From: Akanthomyces muscarius
Taxonomy: Eukaryota > Ascomycota > Sordariomycetes > Hypocreales > Cordycipitaceae
Assembly (NCBI RefSeq): GCF_028009165.1
Contig: NC_079245.1
Coordinates: forward strand, 1,736,001 to 1,800,000
Length of the DNA stretch: 64,000 nt
Direction: 5' to 3'
Made by a program: the position numbers and the translations under genes. The notes beneath the pieces are model-generated. The model was not told the DNA's origin. It did no database searches and saw nothing but the letters and a program-made list of their open reading frames with translations. Position 1 is the stretch's first letter; the number at the start of each line of letters is the position of its first letter. This document shows, piece by piece, positions 13,103 through 23,600 of the stretch.

Positions 13103-14782
13103 CAGTATATGAAATACTGGACCAATGGTACTTGATCCGCGCGTATAGCTGCCTTGCCGTGCGAAGCAATCTGCCAGACGGCGTCGCCGTCAAAGGCAAA
13201 AAGCAGAGAGAACCGTGTCTTGTCAGAACTTGGTTAGACGTTGCTGTCCGTGCTACCCGTGCCGATATGCCACCCGGCAGCCATTCCTATCCTGCCGCAT
13301 CAATGCACGCCGCCATTGACGTATCAGATCGAGACACGGCAGCCGTCGTGCAGTGTCGAACAGGCGTCCACGGTGGATAAACCCTGGTGATCACCACCCG
13401 AAGGAAGACTAAGCTGGAGTTTAAATCGCTGGAACAAGAGCTGGATCAAGAGCTGGCTGCCCAGCCATGACAGACTTGGTCGGGGACAAAGTCGGGCTGT
13501 GTTGGCGCGAACCGGCAGTACTTGCATGGCGGTGGCGAAACTCTCTGTCGGTCGCGTCTGGCGAACGGGTCCGCCAAGGGCTTGCACTCAACAGCATGAT
13601 CTTTTTCTTTCTTTTTACAGTATCACGTAGATAAGGGTAACAAGCGCTCAGGTTGCTCAGAGTGGCAGGGTGCAAGTGTCGTCTCATGTATTACACGCAG
13701 GAATACCCTTGCCTGGCTGGAGCTGTCACAAGTCATATTTCGCCACCCGCATAGATTCGCGGCAGGCCCCGCGGTAGCTTTGTTAGTCTGAGCGGTGACG
13801 ATCCTGCTGCTGGTAGAGTATTAGCTCAAATCTGTACAACTCAATGTGGTCGACGTCAGTCAGTCGAAGCGTATTATCATAAGTTAACTGGGAGACGTCT
13901 GGAAATACTGGCCCTTCCTGAACCCCGGGCATTCAAACATCAACGCCATTTTACATCATTACTCTCTAATTTCTCGTGCACTGTTATTGCGACCTTGATG
14001 AATGACCCTCCGAGTATCGCACGGAGGCGCCGATAGCGACCCCCTTGTCAGTTGAATGTCTGGAAGAGATGTATGAGATGCATCAGGCACAGCGACGATC
14101 CGGACCACTCACTATCCGAGATTTCGAGGGTTAAGCTCGTGACTTGCATACGTAGAGGCTATATGGGTGAGCTCATTTCATTCGCAAAACACGTTTCTTG
14201 TTCTAGAACGTAAAGGGCTGATTGGCGAGAAATGGGTGACTGAAGCGAAATTAAAAGATCGACAATGCCAAGACCCAGGCAACTGCCAACCGCCCCAACT
14301 ACGACTGTAACGATGTCTAGGCTAACGCACTGGAGAACCATAAATCAGACCATTGTTTTTCTTTTGGACGCAAGTTGGGCGGCTGGCTAGTGGTCAGATT
14401 TGAAGCTGGAGAACAAGGCAAAAGAGGCCAAGCGTTTGGCGTCCAAATGCAAGATTTCCCGATCTCGCTGCTTTGCACCGACGAAGACCGTGACCGCTCC
14501 ACTTTCAAGAGAGCCTGCAAGTCGTCGGTGCGGAATCGGCCAATTGCCAGAATGGCTGGCAGCCACACCAGCCGAAGTAACTAGTTACACTACGCACTGG
14601 AGGACCGTGCGGACTATACACTTGGTCGCTATTCAGCTGTGGCGGCAATCATGAGACCTAGCTTGAATTAATCAGCAGCGTAATAATAATAAATAGTAAC
14701 AATAACAGATCTTCAAGAGAGGGGTTCTTCTTATGCAAGGCCTAAATGGCGGTTGCCAAGTCAAATGGGCTGATTTTGCCTT

Positions 14783-14787
14783 TATAT
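14783..14787 (+). promoter_or_regulatory. TATA box of the 5S rRNA gene
   Basis: TATAT lies 28 to 24 bases before the first base of the 5S sequence at 14811. Dispersed 5S genes of Neurospora and related ascomycetes carry a conserved TATA element at about -29 to -26, which helps recruit RNA polymerase III. The matching spacing supports a transcribed gene rather than a random fragment. Confidence 0.65.
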
Positions 14788-14810
14788 GATAAAGTAATCG
14801 ATCATCTGAT

Positions 14811-14929
14811 ACATACGACCATAGGTAGCAGAGAATTCGGGATCCCGTCTGCTCTCCCATAGACAAGCTGCTAACCGGCAGATTAGTAGTTGGGTCGGTG
14901 ACGACCAGCGAACACCGGCTGTTGTATGT
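14811..14929 (+). rRNA. 5S ribosomal RNA gene (dispersed, divergent copy)
   Basis: The 119-nt segment begins ACATACGACCATAGG and ends GTTGTATGT, the terminal helix I of fungal 5S rRNA (ACATACGAC pairs with GTTGTATGT, one G-U). The strongly conserved 3' internal region TTAGTAGTTGGGT..GGTGAC..ACCAGCGAA is present at 14883-14912, as is GGGATCCCGTC near 14839. Helix II is changed from the usual GGGTGTGG/CCACACGCC pair to GGTAGCAG/CTGCTAACC, which still pairs. A TATA box sits at -28 and T-runs follow directly, so it looks transcribable by RNA polymerase III. It is single and lies in gene-free DNA, typical of the dispersed 5S genes of Pezizomycotina. A pseudogene cannot be ruled out because the divergence from the family consensus (recalled, not aligned) is noticeable. 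Confidence 0.88.
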
Positions 14930-14931
14930 TA

Positions 14932-14957
14932 TTTTTGGCATTTTTTTAGCATTTTTT
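14932..14957 (+). terminator. RNA polymerase III oligo-T terminator of 5S rRNA
   Basis: Runs of five, seven and six T residues (14932-14936, 14941-14947 and 14952-14957) follow the 5S 3' end at 14929 by a few bases. Oligo-T on the coding strand is the standard RNA polymerase III stop signal. Confidence 0.75.
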
Positions 14958-17900
14958 CCCACCGTTTTTAGTGAGGGTCTGTAGCGGGCAAGTTGTGGAG
15001 TTGCGGGCTGGTCTAAATGTTGACCGCTACTAGTGTAATCGGACGTGCCGCGCCGATAGTCTAACTATAAGAAATGAAGAACACATCGAATCCTAAAAGG
15101 GAAGTGTCCCTGTTCTTTGTTTATCATTTTTCCTGGGCCTTCAACTTCACATAGTGTCTTTTGTTGCACCGTCGCTGTTGTGCAACGTGAACCAATGACC
15201 AACAGCTTTGGTAGATCTGCAGGCATGCTGTAGCTGAACTTGTCAAGACGCACAAGCTTTGATCAGCGAGTGCAAGTCCTGATGCAGCCATTTATGCAAG
15301 TTGGGTTCATGCGATCCTTACCTCCTCTTCCCTGCTCTTTCAGAACAACAAACGGTAGAAGGAACTGGTAGCGTCTGCGGAACACCGTGTAGAATACGTA
15401 CTGGAGAGCGCTGTAGGGTACCTGTCGATGGTGGAGTGTCTCCGGGAAGCCAACAACACCCTGACATCATACACAACAGCTGAACATGACCAACATGGGT
15501 TAATGACATTCACCATGGCACTCTAGTAACGCTTCTAGAAGATAGATTGATGTCTTGATGAGAGTGTCCACCTTAACTGTCAGGGGAACGGGCGCAAAAC
15601 AAAATTGGGCAAAAACGGCCGGAGCTTCGGCCCAAGATCCACGGCCGATCTTCATCTTTACGCTCCCGTTTCCGTTTCCGTTGACTCTGTACAGTCCAAC
15701 TTTAATTGTAAATCACACTACGGATACCTTGCCCAGGAACAAGAACCTCCTGCATGAGTCGGGGGAGATAGTGTAATAAAAACAGCTGCAGCCTTTTAAT
15801 TTCCCTGTTCCGACGGCCTTTGTTCATTCCAAAAGCCCCCCCCCCCTCCCCCTTGGGATGCAACGCACCAGGCAAAGGGTCCTCCTATCTGCATGATGAT
15901 TGCGCAATTCCGGGCTCTCCAGACACGATCTCCCAGGGTCAGCCCTGGCCAGATGGGAACTTTGATAGTTCAGGTCAGGTCGGGCTATTGATTCGCCAAC
16001 GGCGTGGCAGCAGGGTCTCTTTCTTCCCAAGCCATCATCAATATAGAAACGGGGACGCCGAGCTGCGATGATCAGTCCTGTCTGACTGTCATTTCACACA
16101 CGTCGTCGAAAACGGAAACACGTGCATTAGCGAGGCACCTCGGTAGATCACCCTTTACCCAAATGGGTCGAATCAACCCACTGAAAGAGGGAATGCGGTG
16201 AGCGAGAATGGTTTCTTCACATTGTCTCGAATCTCGACCCTGCCCTGTTGCCTGGATCGCGATGATAAGTCACACTACAGCACTGGCTGGTCCCTGCGCC
16301 TGGAAAGTTTACGAGGAGGGGCCACAGGAGAAAACGAATTTCATGGTCCTCACCGTAGAGACCAGCAGGGGGGAAGAGGGGCGCCCTGAAAGGCGAGAGC
16401 CGATGACTCTCCTCTCGCCGCTTTTTCCTTGTCGTCGAGACACAGATTAACCCTCGCCAAGGTTGCGTTGTGTGTTCCACACGCAGCGGTGCTGTATTAC
16501 CTTTGTTTCCGTATCTTCCTCAACTGACACCAGATGTCCGCACGCCTGAGTGATTTTCACAGGGGTGAGGCTGGTGTCACACGGCACATCGTGATTTGGT
16601 TTTGTATTTGGCGTACATTTTGCAGGGGTGTCAAGGGGAGGGGGAGGGGGGCAACAGCAAGCTACTGCGCCAAAGTACTGTGTACATAGCTAGCAATCCT
16701 AGTTCGATAACGGCGCGCTCGTTATTGGGCCGGGGTCATGATACGTCGTGTCGAAGGGGCACTATTAGTACGTACTGGTACGGTACGAATAATGCGTGCA
16801 TGCATTCATGTTTCCCTTTTGCCTTGCCCCGGTTCCGTGCTATCGGGAATGGACTAGCGAGGCCGCCGGGGTTCTTTCTTTCTTTCTTTTTTGTTTTTGC
16901 TTTTTCCCGTTCGCCCAGGGGCTAATGCCCTCGTGGCCCTGTCGCTACTCCCCTGTTCTCAGATGGACTGTCGACTCTCGAGGGATGTTGTTGTACTGAC
17001 GCCTCGCTCCACCAGACGTTCCCGACCCTTGAGGCGTTTTGATGCCCATGTCCCAGTCGCCACAAAACCCGCCTCTTCCTTTTACTATGCTGCTGTTTAA
17101 AGCCCCCTACTAGCATCAAGTTCATGATGATCTACGAGGAACGTCTGTGTGCTCTGCCGCCACCGGCCTTTCTTCATTCCAATTCGCCGAGCCAGATTTT
17201 ATCGAGTCCAAAAGCTGCCATGACATCTTTCGCATTCAACTTGATTCATCTGAAATCGACGAAATCGTACCACATCTCCACCGTAGTGTACAACACCGTT
17301 TACACCGTTTCCTGCTCTTGGCCCTACGGGCTACTGGGTACACCATAAAGGTCGCCGACCCTACGTTTGGTCAATGGGACCCTACGTTTGGTCAATGGCG
17401 GATGGCACACACCCAACTCACAGTCGCCGGCTGCAGCAACGGCCCGAGCCTGACTGACATCGCTTCGGTAAGAAGCAAACCACGGCGGTCTCATGGCGAC
17501 CGCTGATCCCCGATACGGGGTATGGTTCAGGCACCAATCATTGGCGCAGAGGAGGCCGTCTTGGCCCTCCACACGGTCCGCGGGAGGGCCACACCCAGCA
17601 TTCCGACAGCCCTCCGCCACCTGACATTCGTCATGCTCGGGACAAGGGTATCTAAGGTCGCTAAACGGTCAAAGTTCTGGAAGAAAAACGACTATACGAG
17701 CGGAGAAGGCATGGATCGCGAGCAGAAACATGCAGGGAGATGGCTGCCATCAACACGCCCTACTCAGCTTTCATCGTCTATTTCGTCGAATCATCATTTG
17801 ATGTCACTTCCCCATGTTTCTCACAAACTATGTATCATAATGCGCTGCACCTTTGTTAGGAGAGGGCTCTTTTGTTCCTTTTTCTCATTCGTCTCAAGAA

Positions 17901-19200
17901 CGTTCCCGTACGGGGCAACCGGGACGTATCATGTCACGCCACGCCACGCCGAGCAACAAACAGACTTCAGACGCCGTTGCAGCAACGGCCTATTGTGCAG
18001 GCCCTGTCGCTAAACTCCATAGCGACCCATTTCCGAAGCCTGTCTTATCGTACCATGTCTCTCATCGCATGAATACATAATGAACCGGTGTCTATCCGGA
18101 TAGTGGACATGCAGCAACGTCAACCACTCACCATTGCAATCGCAAACTGCCGATGCTCTGCAACCCTGGCTGAGGTATTTGAAAGATGTGTATCGCCACC
18201 GGGGAGGCCGAATGGCTTTTGGCGTGCGCTGTATCCAGACGCCTTGATCAGGCAGAAAAAAGTAGAGCGAGGCATTGTGGATGGAGTTGGTTGGCTGCGG
18301 ATACGTCGCGGAGCTTGCTTCGCGAGTGAGTGCCTGGCAGATGCCGCACCAATGGCAGCTACGTTCCTGATCGCGTGCTCGGCCCCTTTGTTCGAAACCC
18401 AGCACTAAGAACGCCTATGATTAAGCGCCAAATTCGATTCGGCGTGCCCAGTGCATTTATTCACTTTGAGTCATGGCAGAAGCGATTGCCAAGCCACCAA
18501 CGCGGTCCATTCACGGTCCCGCAAAGTAACTCAGATGTCTGACAAGAAACAGCGAACTGGGAAGCCCATTGCAGAGCAAACTAAAAATATAAGTGAAAAA
18601 GAAAGATTTTTATTCTTAGTGAGGTAAAAGAGAAGATATCAAGTATAACGAAGAGTAGAAGAGCAACGAAGAAGAAGAGGAAGGGAGTCAAAGGCAAGAG
18701 AACTAAGAGACATAAGCCAAATGAGCCAAATCAGAAAAATTAGAAACTGCACAAAAGAACAAGAGCAGGTTAAAATGAATACGTTACTGTTGCTTTGTTT
18801 GGTTTATTGCAGAAATGTGCCGAGCTCTCTTTCACTGGTGACTTTGTGTGGCCGCTGGACGCCACATCATGTGTTTTCATTGGCACATTGTGAACTGAAT
18901 CGTACAGTCGTACAAAAGACGTGGCTGCTTGTACAAAATACAAGACTGAACTGACAGCTCAACCAGATAAAAGCCAAAAAAAGACACCGAGTATTCGCAT
19001 TATTCCGACACCATCCTGCAAAGACACGCGGGCGAGCCGCCGACTGCCACCAGCGTTTACGGTGATCCTATAAATACATGTCTTTTTCTCGAAATAAAAT
19101 GGCCACCAAAAGCGCAATCGACTCGATTTGGAAAAGTCGAAACCTCTGACAAGACCTCATTAAAGCAAGCACATCTCTGCAGAGACTGAAAATAAGAAAC
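14958..19200. other. Gene-poor interval, right part
   Basis: About 4.2 kb between the 5S rRNA terminator and the 2EXR gene. No domain-bearing ORF was recognised; the longest open frame starting with ATG (163 codons, 17522-18013) has no family resemblance. The interval includes a C-run near 15838, a 21-bp duplication at 17.36 kb and a purine-rich A/G stretch at about 18590-18720. Confidence 0.5.
17357..17398. repeat. Perfect 21-bp tandem duplication
   Basis: Two adjacent identical copies (17357-17377 and 17378-17398) share the core CCTACGTTTGGTCAATGG. There is no coding context. It is similar in scale to the small tandem duplications at 10.4 and 13.07 kb in the same gene-free interval. Confidence 0.85.
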
Positions 19201-20100
19201 ATGTTCACCTGTTTCACACAACTGCCCCCGGAACTCCGGTACATGATATGGGAGGCGGCGGCTGGCCCAGTGACCCTGCAATTCAGAGCATGTATAAACG
19301 GACCATGGAAGTGTGGCAGATACAAGCGATGGCGTTCTGCTTGGATTGACCAGTCATGTCGGTTGCCTGACCAGTTTAGTCGCCTCCATGGTTATCTGCC
19401 GCATCCTAACCTCACTTGCTCCATGATATACAGGAGTAAGGCGTCCGGCTTTAGCGCGTACAAGACGTGTAGAGAATCTTACCATGTTCTTCGCTCCATC
19501 TTTTCGAAGCCTGTTGAGCCAGTCGAAGGTCTGCCGCGCTGGTTCCGCTTCAATGTCGACACCGTTGAGATCGACGAGTCTGCGCTGCCTGTGCTGGCAA
19601 AGTACCCGTGGTTCAGCCAAATACGCCATTTATACGTCACGATCCGGGAGATGCCAAATTGGCGCTGGTCGGAAGATGTCAGGAGAAGAGCGCTGACAAG
19701 ATATCCCACATACATCAGCACCGTCGAGGAACATCTCCCTTTGCTGAAGGACGTCACGTTTGATGTGGCGCGGGTGTACAAGGCTGTAGACGGACCCAGC
19801 CGTGCCAAAGACTTTTACTGGATGGTCGCTTGGAGTAGTATATTTGAGCGATGGCATGGCGCTGGGTCTCCTGCCTCGCCGCCGGCGTCCCATGCGCGGG
19901 TCATCCGTCCGCATCGAGCAGCGGAGGAGTGGCTGACGCCAACGAATTTTCTATGCCTGCTGAAGCAATTCTTGGTTGAGAATATTGGAGTGGCCGTAAA
20001 TGGTTCTATGAGACTCAAGGTCATCATGGAGGCTCCAGACGAGCACCTGGAGCGACCCGCAGACTTTCTGACAAGAAATCGCCATCAATGGCAGGGCTAG
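19201..20100 (+). CDS. 2EXR domain-containing protein
   Basis: A single-exon ORF with an ATG start gives 299 aa. The N-terminus (FTCFTQLPPELRYMIWEAA, residues 2-20) carries the F-x-x-LPPELR-x-x-IW signature of the fungal 2EXR domain, an F-box-like family expanded in filamentous ascomycetes with no defined biochemical role. The remainder has the usual features of these proteins: a Cys/Tyr segment (KTCRESYHVL) and an acidic stretch around FNVDTVEID ending in the IRHLYV strand. No signal peptide or membrane segment is seen. It stands alone, 15 kb from the next gene on the left, with separase converging on the right. The function is unknown; the family call is firm. Confidence 0.85.
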   Translation: MFTCFTQLPPELRYMIWEAAAGPVTLQFRACINGPWKCGRYKRWRSAWIDQSCRLPDQFSRLHGYLPHPNLTCSMIYRSKASGFSAYKTCRESYHVLRSIFSKPVEPVEGLPRWFRFNVDTVEIDESALPVLAKYPWFSQIRHLYVTIREMPNWRWSEDVRRRALTRYPTYISTVEEHLPLLKDVTFDVARVYKAVDGPSRAKDFYWMVAWSSIFERWHGAGSPASPPASHARVIRPHRAAEEWLTPTNFLCLLKQFLVENIGVAVNGSMRLKVIMEAPDEHLERPADFLTRNRHQWQG

Positions 20101-20650
20101 CAACTGGCTCGACGTCAGACTTTCTGCTAATTTATTATACTCCCAATAGCAGCAATGGTAGCAATAGCAGCAGTAACAGCAGTAACCGGCGAATAGTAAA
20201 ACTATAAGTCGAGATCCGTGCCAACGAGAAACGGGCCGAGAGTGTCAGCGGACATAAGAAACCAGAGACGCGGGTGCAATGATCTGAACGCGGCGGGAAG
20301 AAAGGCGAGCAAGCCATTTCTGCCTCTTTGCCAGAATGGTATCACAACGCAGAGGAAAGACGACAAGCGAGCAACTTTTGGCCCTTTGTCGGATTCGTTT
20401 TTCGCCGTGCCATAGACATGGTTCGATGCCATTCAATGACAGAAGTGACGCAGTATAGCTTCGCACTACGGCAAACACACAAGTCATCATTAAGTAGTAT
20501 CATTACTCTTCTCTATGCAAAAACAAGTCTCGACACGTGGTATCTTTTGGCTTATGCAAAAAAAGCACAATGCATGCCATAGTCTATAACAAATAATAAA
20601 AGAGAAACGCCGACGCTATGCATCTTTGCAAATAAATGGCATCTTTTCCG
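20101..20650. other. Convergent intergenic region with AGC-rich stretch
   Basis: 550 bp between the 2EXR stop and the separase stop. It contains an imperfect AGCAGCAATAGCAG-type trinucleotide stretch near 20148-20190 and otherwise ordinary AT-rich 3' flank. No gene was seen. Confidence 0.5.
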
Positions 20651-23600
20651 TCATCGTACATATACTGGTATTCCATACACCACCACCGCCGCCGCATTCA
20701 AATACCGAAAGCGGCACGCATCTCTCGCTTGCGCCACCGCCTCCACCAGGGACTGCTTCCCGCCGCTCCCAGCCGCGGCGCTTTCGTAACCCTCGTCGGC
20801 GGCTTGGCTCTTCTTGTCCTCAAAGGTACCCTTTTCAAACAAGCCCCATTCCTCAAACGTGCGGCCTGCGAACCGATCAATGTCGCGATCTGTAACGTCC
20901 CAGAGGGTGCCGACAACGGCTGGACACCCAGCCATCATGTAGTTCCACACGGGACCGTAGCACTCAAACTCCCCTGCCTCGGTGAGCGCCGCCGAGCTAC
21001 ACCCCATGAGGAAGGACGCAGGCTTGCACTTGTCGAGCTTGCGAATCGTCTTGCCGCGGATGTACTGCGCGCCGCTCCCGTGGCCAAAGTACAGAAAGAC
21101 GTCCGACTTGCTGAGCGCCGCTTCAAACTCGTCCTCGTGGGGAGCACGGTTAACGATGCTCGTCCAGCCGTCCAGGCCGGTTGTGAAGGGCTTCTGGAAA
21201 AAGGTCTGGGTGTTTGTCAGGTCGGATGACGGGTTCAGCATATACGTGCCCGCACCGGACGAGACGTAGTGGCCGGGCAGAGAGTCTGGCGAAGCCGCAT
21301 TCTCTTTCGGCGGCATGTTGGACTCTGTGATGAGTTGTCGCAGACAGGCAAGGGATGGCACGCGAGACACGGCCAAGCCTTCCATACAGGGGAGAGACTC
21401 CCAGGGGAAAGCATGCAGCGCTTTGTCCAGGACCAGGATGGTGTGGGCGCCGTCTTCGCGTGCGCCAGCGCCTTCCAAAGCACTGTAGTATCCCTTGAGC
21501 GCATCGTACATCTCGACTACCATGGCGTCAAAGTCGATTTCGTCGTACGCGTTGCGCTCGCCGTGAAACTGAAGAATATCCACAATAAAGTAAAGTAAAT
21601 CATTGAGAGCCTCATCAAAGTCACAGTCGGGATCATCTGTAGGATCGCCAAGCCCGATAAACAAGTCGAGAATCCTAGGATCCAAAGTAACACCCGTCTT
21701 TGCCGTCTTCTTCCCACGTCGCTGGTTGCGAGATGGCAGATGAGTGTCAAGCATCTTTTGCACATTCTTCTGGAAACGGGCCAGGAGATCTGAGCGACGC
21801 CGATGTTGCGAGAAAATTCCCTTGAAACCACCTAGCCAGGTCGTTTCAATCTGCATCAGACACTCTTTCAGTCGCGTGTCGAGAGCCTCACGCTCAGCCC
21901 ACCAGGCATTTCGCTCGCCCTTGAGGGTAAAGTTGCGGGCAGAGTGGCTCGTCTCGTTGGCTAGCTTGATGATGTCAAGAAGCTCGTCCTTGCCGTGCGC
22001 AAAGTTGTATACCTCAGAGTCGGCGTCGCGTGAATTGGCTCGCTCCAAAGGCAGACGAAGAATAAATGGGCTATGGCCAGCCTGAAATTTGGTCAGGCAC
22101 AGGTCGTGATGGTTGTCGCTGAGAGACACCGAGATGACGCTCCAGTTTTTGGGGACCATTTCAATGTAGCTTTTCTGAAAATTGGCCATGTCGGAAGTCG
22201 GAGCCAGGCTAGCCCTGCGAAGACTAGCAGTTTTTCTGCTCTCGACATCTTCAGCGACAGCTGTAGATGCGGCGAGAGTCTTTTGTTCTCTGCGCCAGGT
22301 AACATTATGGGCCAGGTCAACAGCAACAGTAGCCAGCCCAGAATGGGCAATGGACCTGTGCTTTGCGCCAGACGTGGCGGACAAGAGAATGATGGTATTC
22401 TGAAGCATCGCAGAAATACGACGGACCATGCTGCTGTCCGACTTTGTCATGGCGGACGAGTGTGCCTCGGCGAGCAACTCTTGGGCCTCCTTTAGTGCTT
22501 CGGCAAAAGCTGGGGCGTCTTCATCCTTGATAGCCTTGCCACGACCAGCTGCCACTGGTCGTCCACGCTTAGCGGGCGACTTGAACGGTGAGCAGCCATC
22601 CGCAATGACCTTTTCAACCAGCCCAGCAATAGATGGGAAAGAAATGGTCGAGTCTTGAATCACGGAAAAGACGGGATCCGAAATTATCTGCTCCATGCTA
22701 TGTCCAATGAGTGACGTTGCGGTTGCTACCTGCTCTCGATAGGCAGTAATATCCTGCTTTGGCAGTTCTTTAGCTTGCTTCAGCAGAGTAAGAGCGGCAG
22801 TCCAATCTTGCTGGCGAATGAGGCTTGTCGCGCGGGAGAGAAGTACGGATGCAAGAAGCGAGGCTTGGAAGACATCCGTCGGCTGCTGACTAGGCTTAGG
22901 GACGGGCGTGACTGCTCTCGATGTCGCCGCTGTGCGCTTGGTAGCTCGTGGTTTGGCAGGAGTCTTGGTTTTTGTCGCTCTCGTAGATTTGGTTCGCAAA
23001 GGTATCGATACAGCTACTCCAGCCACACTAGGCTCTTCCTCCTGATGGGAAGTGTTGTCATTCAGGCCACGAGTGCCGACCTCGGCCGTCTGCAGATATT
23101 CAACTGCCTTTTCGTTGTCACCGATATGTGAGTAATATTCTCCTAGCATTTGCGCAAATCGAATTTTTGACGCCGACATGTCTTCCGGCATCATGTCGGC
23201 CAGCGCACTGAATCGAGAAGCAGCCTTTTCTTGATCTCCCGCTCGGAGATAGACCGAACCAGTCCATGCAGCCACCTCTGCGTTGTAGAGAGTCGACTGC
23301 GAGTTGGCAGCAATCTTGGAAGCGGTGTCGGCGTAGTAAATGGTCTCTTGGAACATGCCGATATGAGCGTAAACAGAGGAAATGTGCAGCAGACTACGAA
23401 TAAGAGGCGAAGCCAGAGTCCATACTCTTGGTCCAATAAGCCTAGTTCTGGCGTCCTTGACAGAAACAGAATCCATGCTTGTGTCGGAGAGGGTAGAGTC
23501 ATTACCAGCCACTGCAGATTCAAGCTTGGTCCAGTCATGCGAAAGCATGCGTACGCTTTGCTTGATATGGTTCAGGGCCTCTTCCACGTTGCCCGACTGC

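Larger units (their letters stand above)
4214..14780. other. Gene-poor interval, left part
   Basis: More than 10 kb without a supportable coding gene. The first 700 bp upstream of 4213 are pyrimidine-rich on the minus strand and are probably the leader and promoter of the transcription factor. The rest has ORFs of at most about 160 codons, in all frames, with no recognisable domain. By eye the base composition is not strongly AT-rich, so heavy repeat-induced point mutation is not obvious. It contains a CCCCAAAG repeat near 6.3 kb, a 10-bp G-run near 6719, a 16-bp tandem repeat at 10.4 kb, an 18-bp duplication at 13.07 kb and several copies of TACTGGTA/TACCAGTA. I saw no tRNA with both A and B boxes. 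Confidence 0.55.

Noticed and set aside
17522..18013. 163-codon ORF in the gene-poor interval
   Set aside because: It starts with ATG but has no domain, ordinary random-like composition and several equally long frames nearby.
18391..18405. GTTCGAAACC, resembling a tRNA B box
   Set aside because: No A box or acceptor-stem pairing is found at the right distance on either side.
4214..19200. The interval as a RIP-mutated transposon graveyard or centromere
   Set aside because: It is not visibly AT-rich, and no terminal repeats, reverse transcriptase or transposase fragments were recognised.
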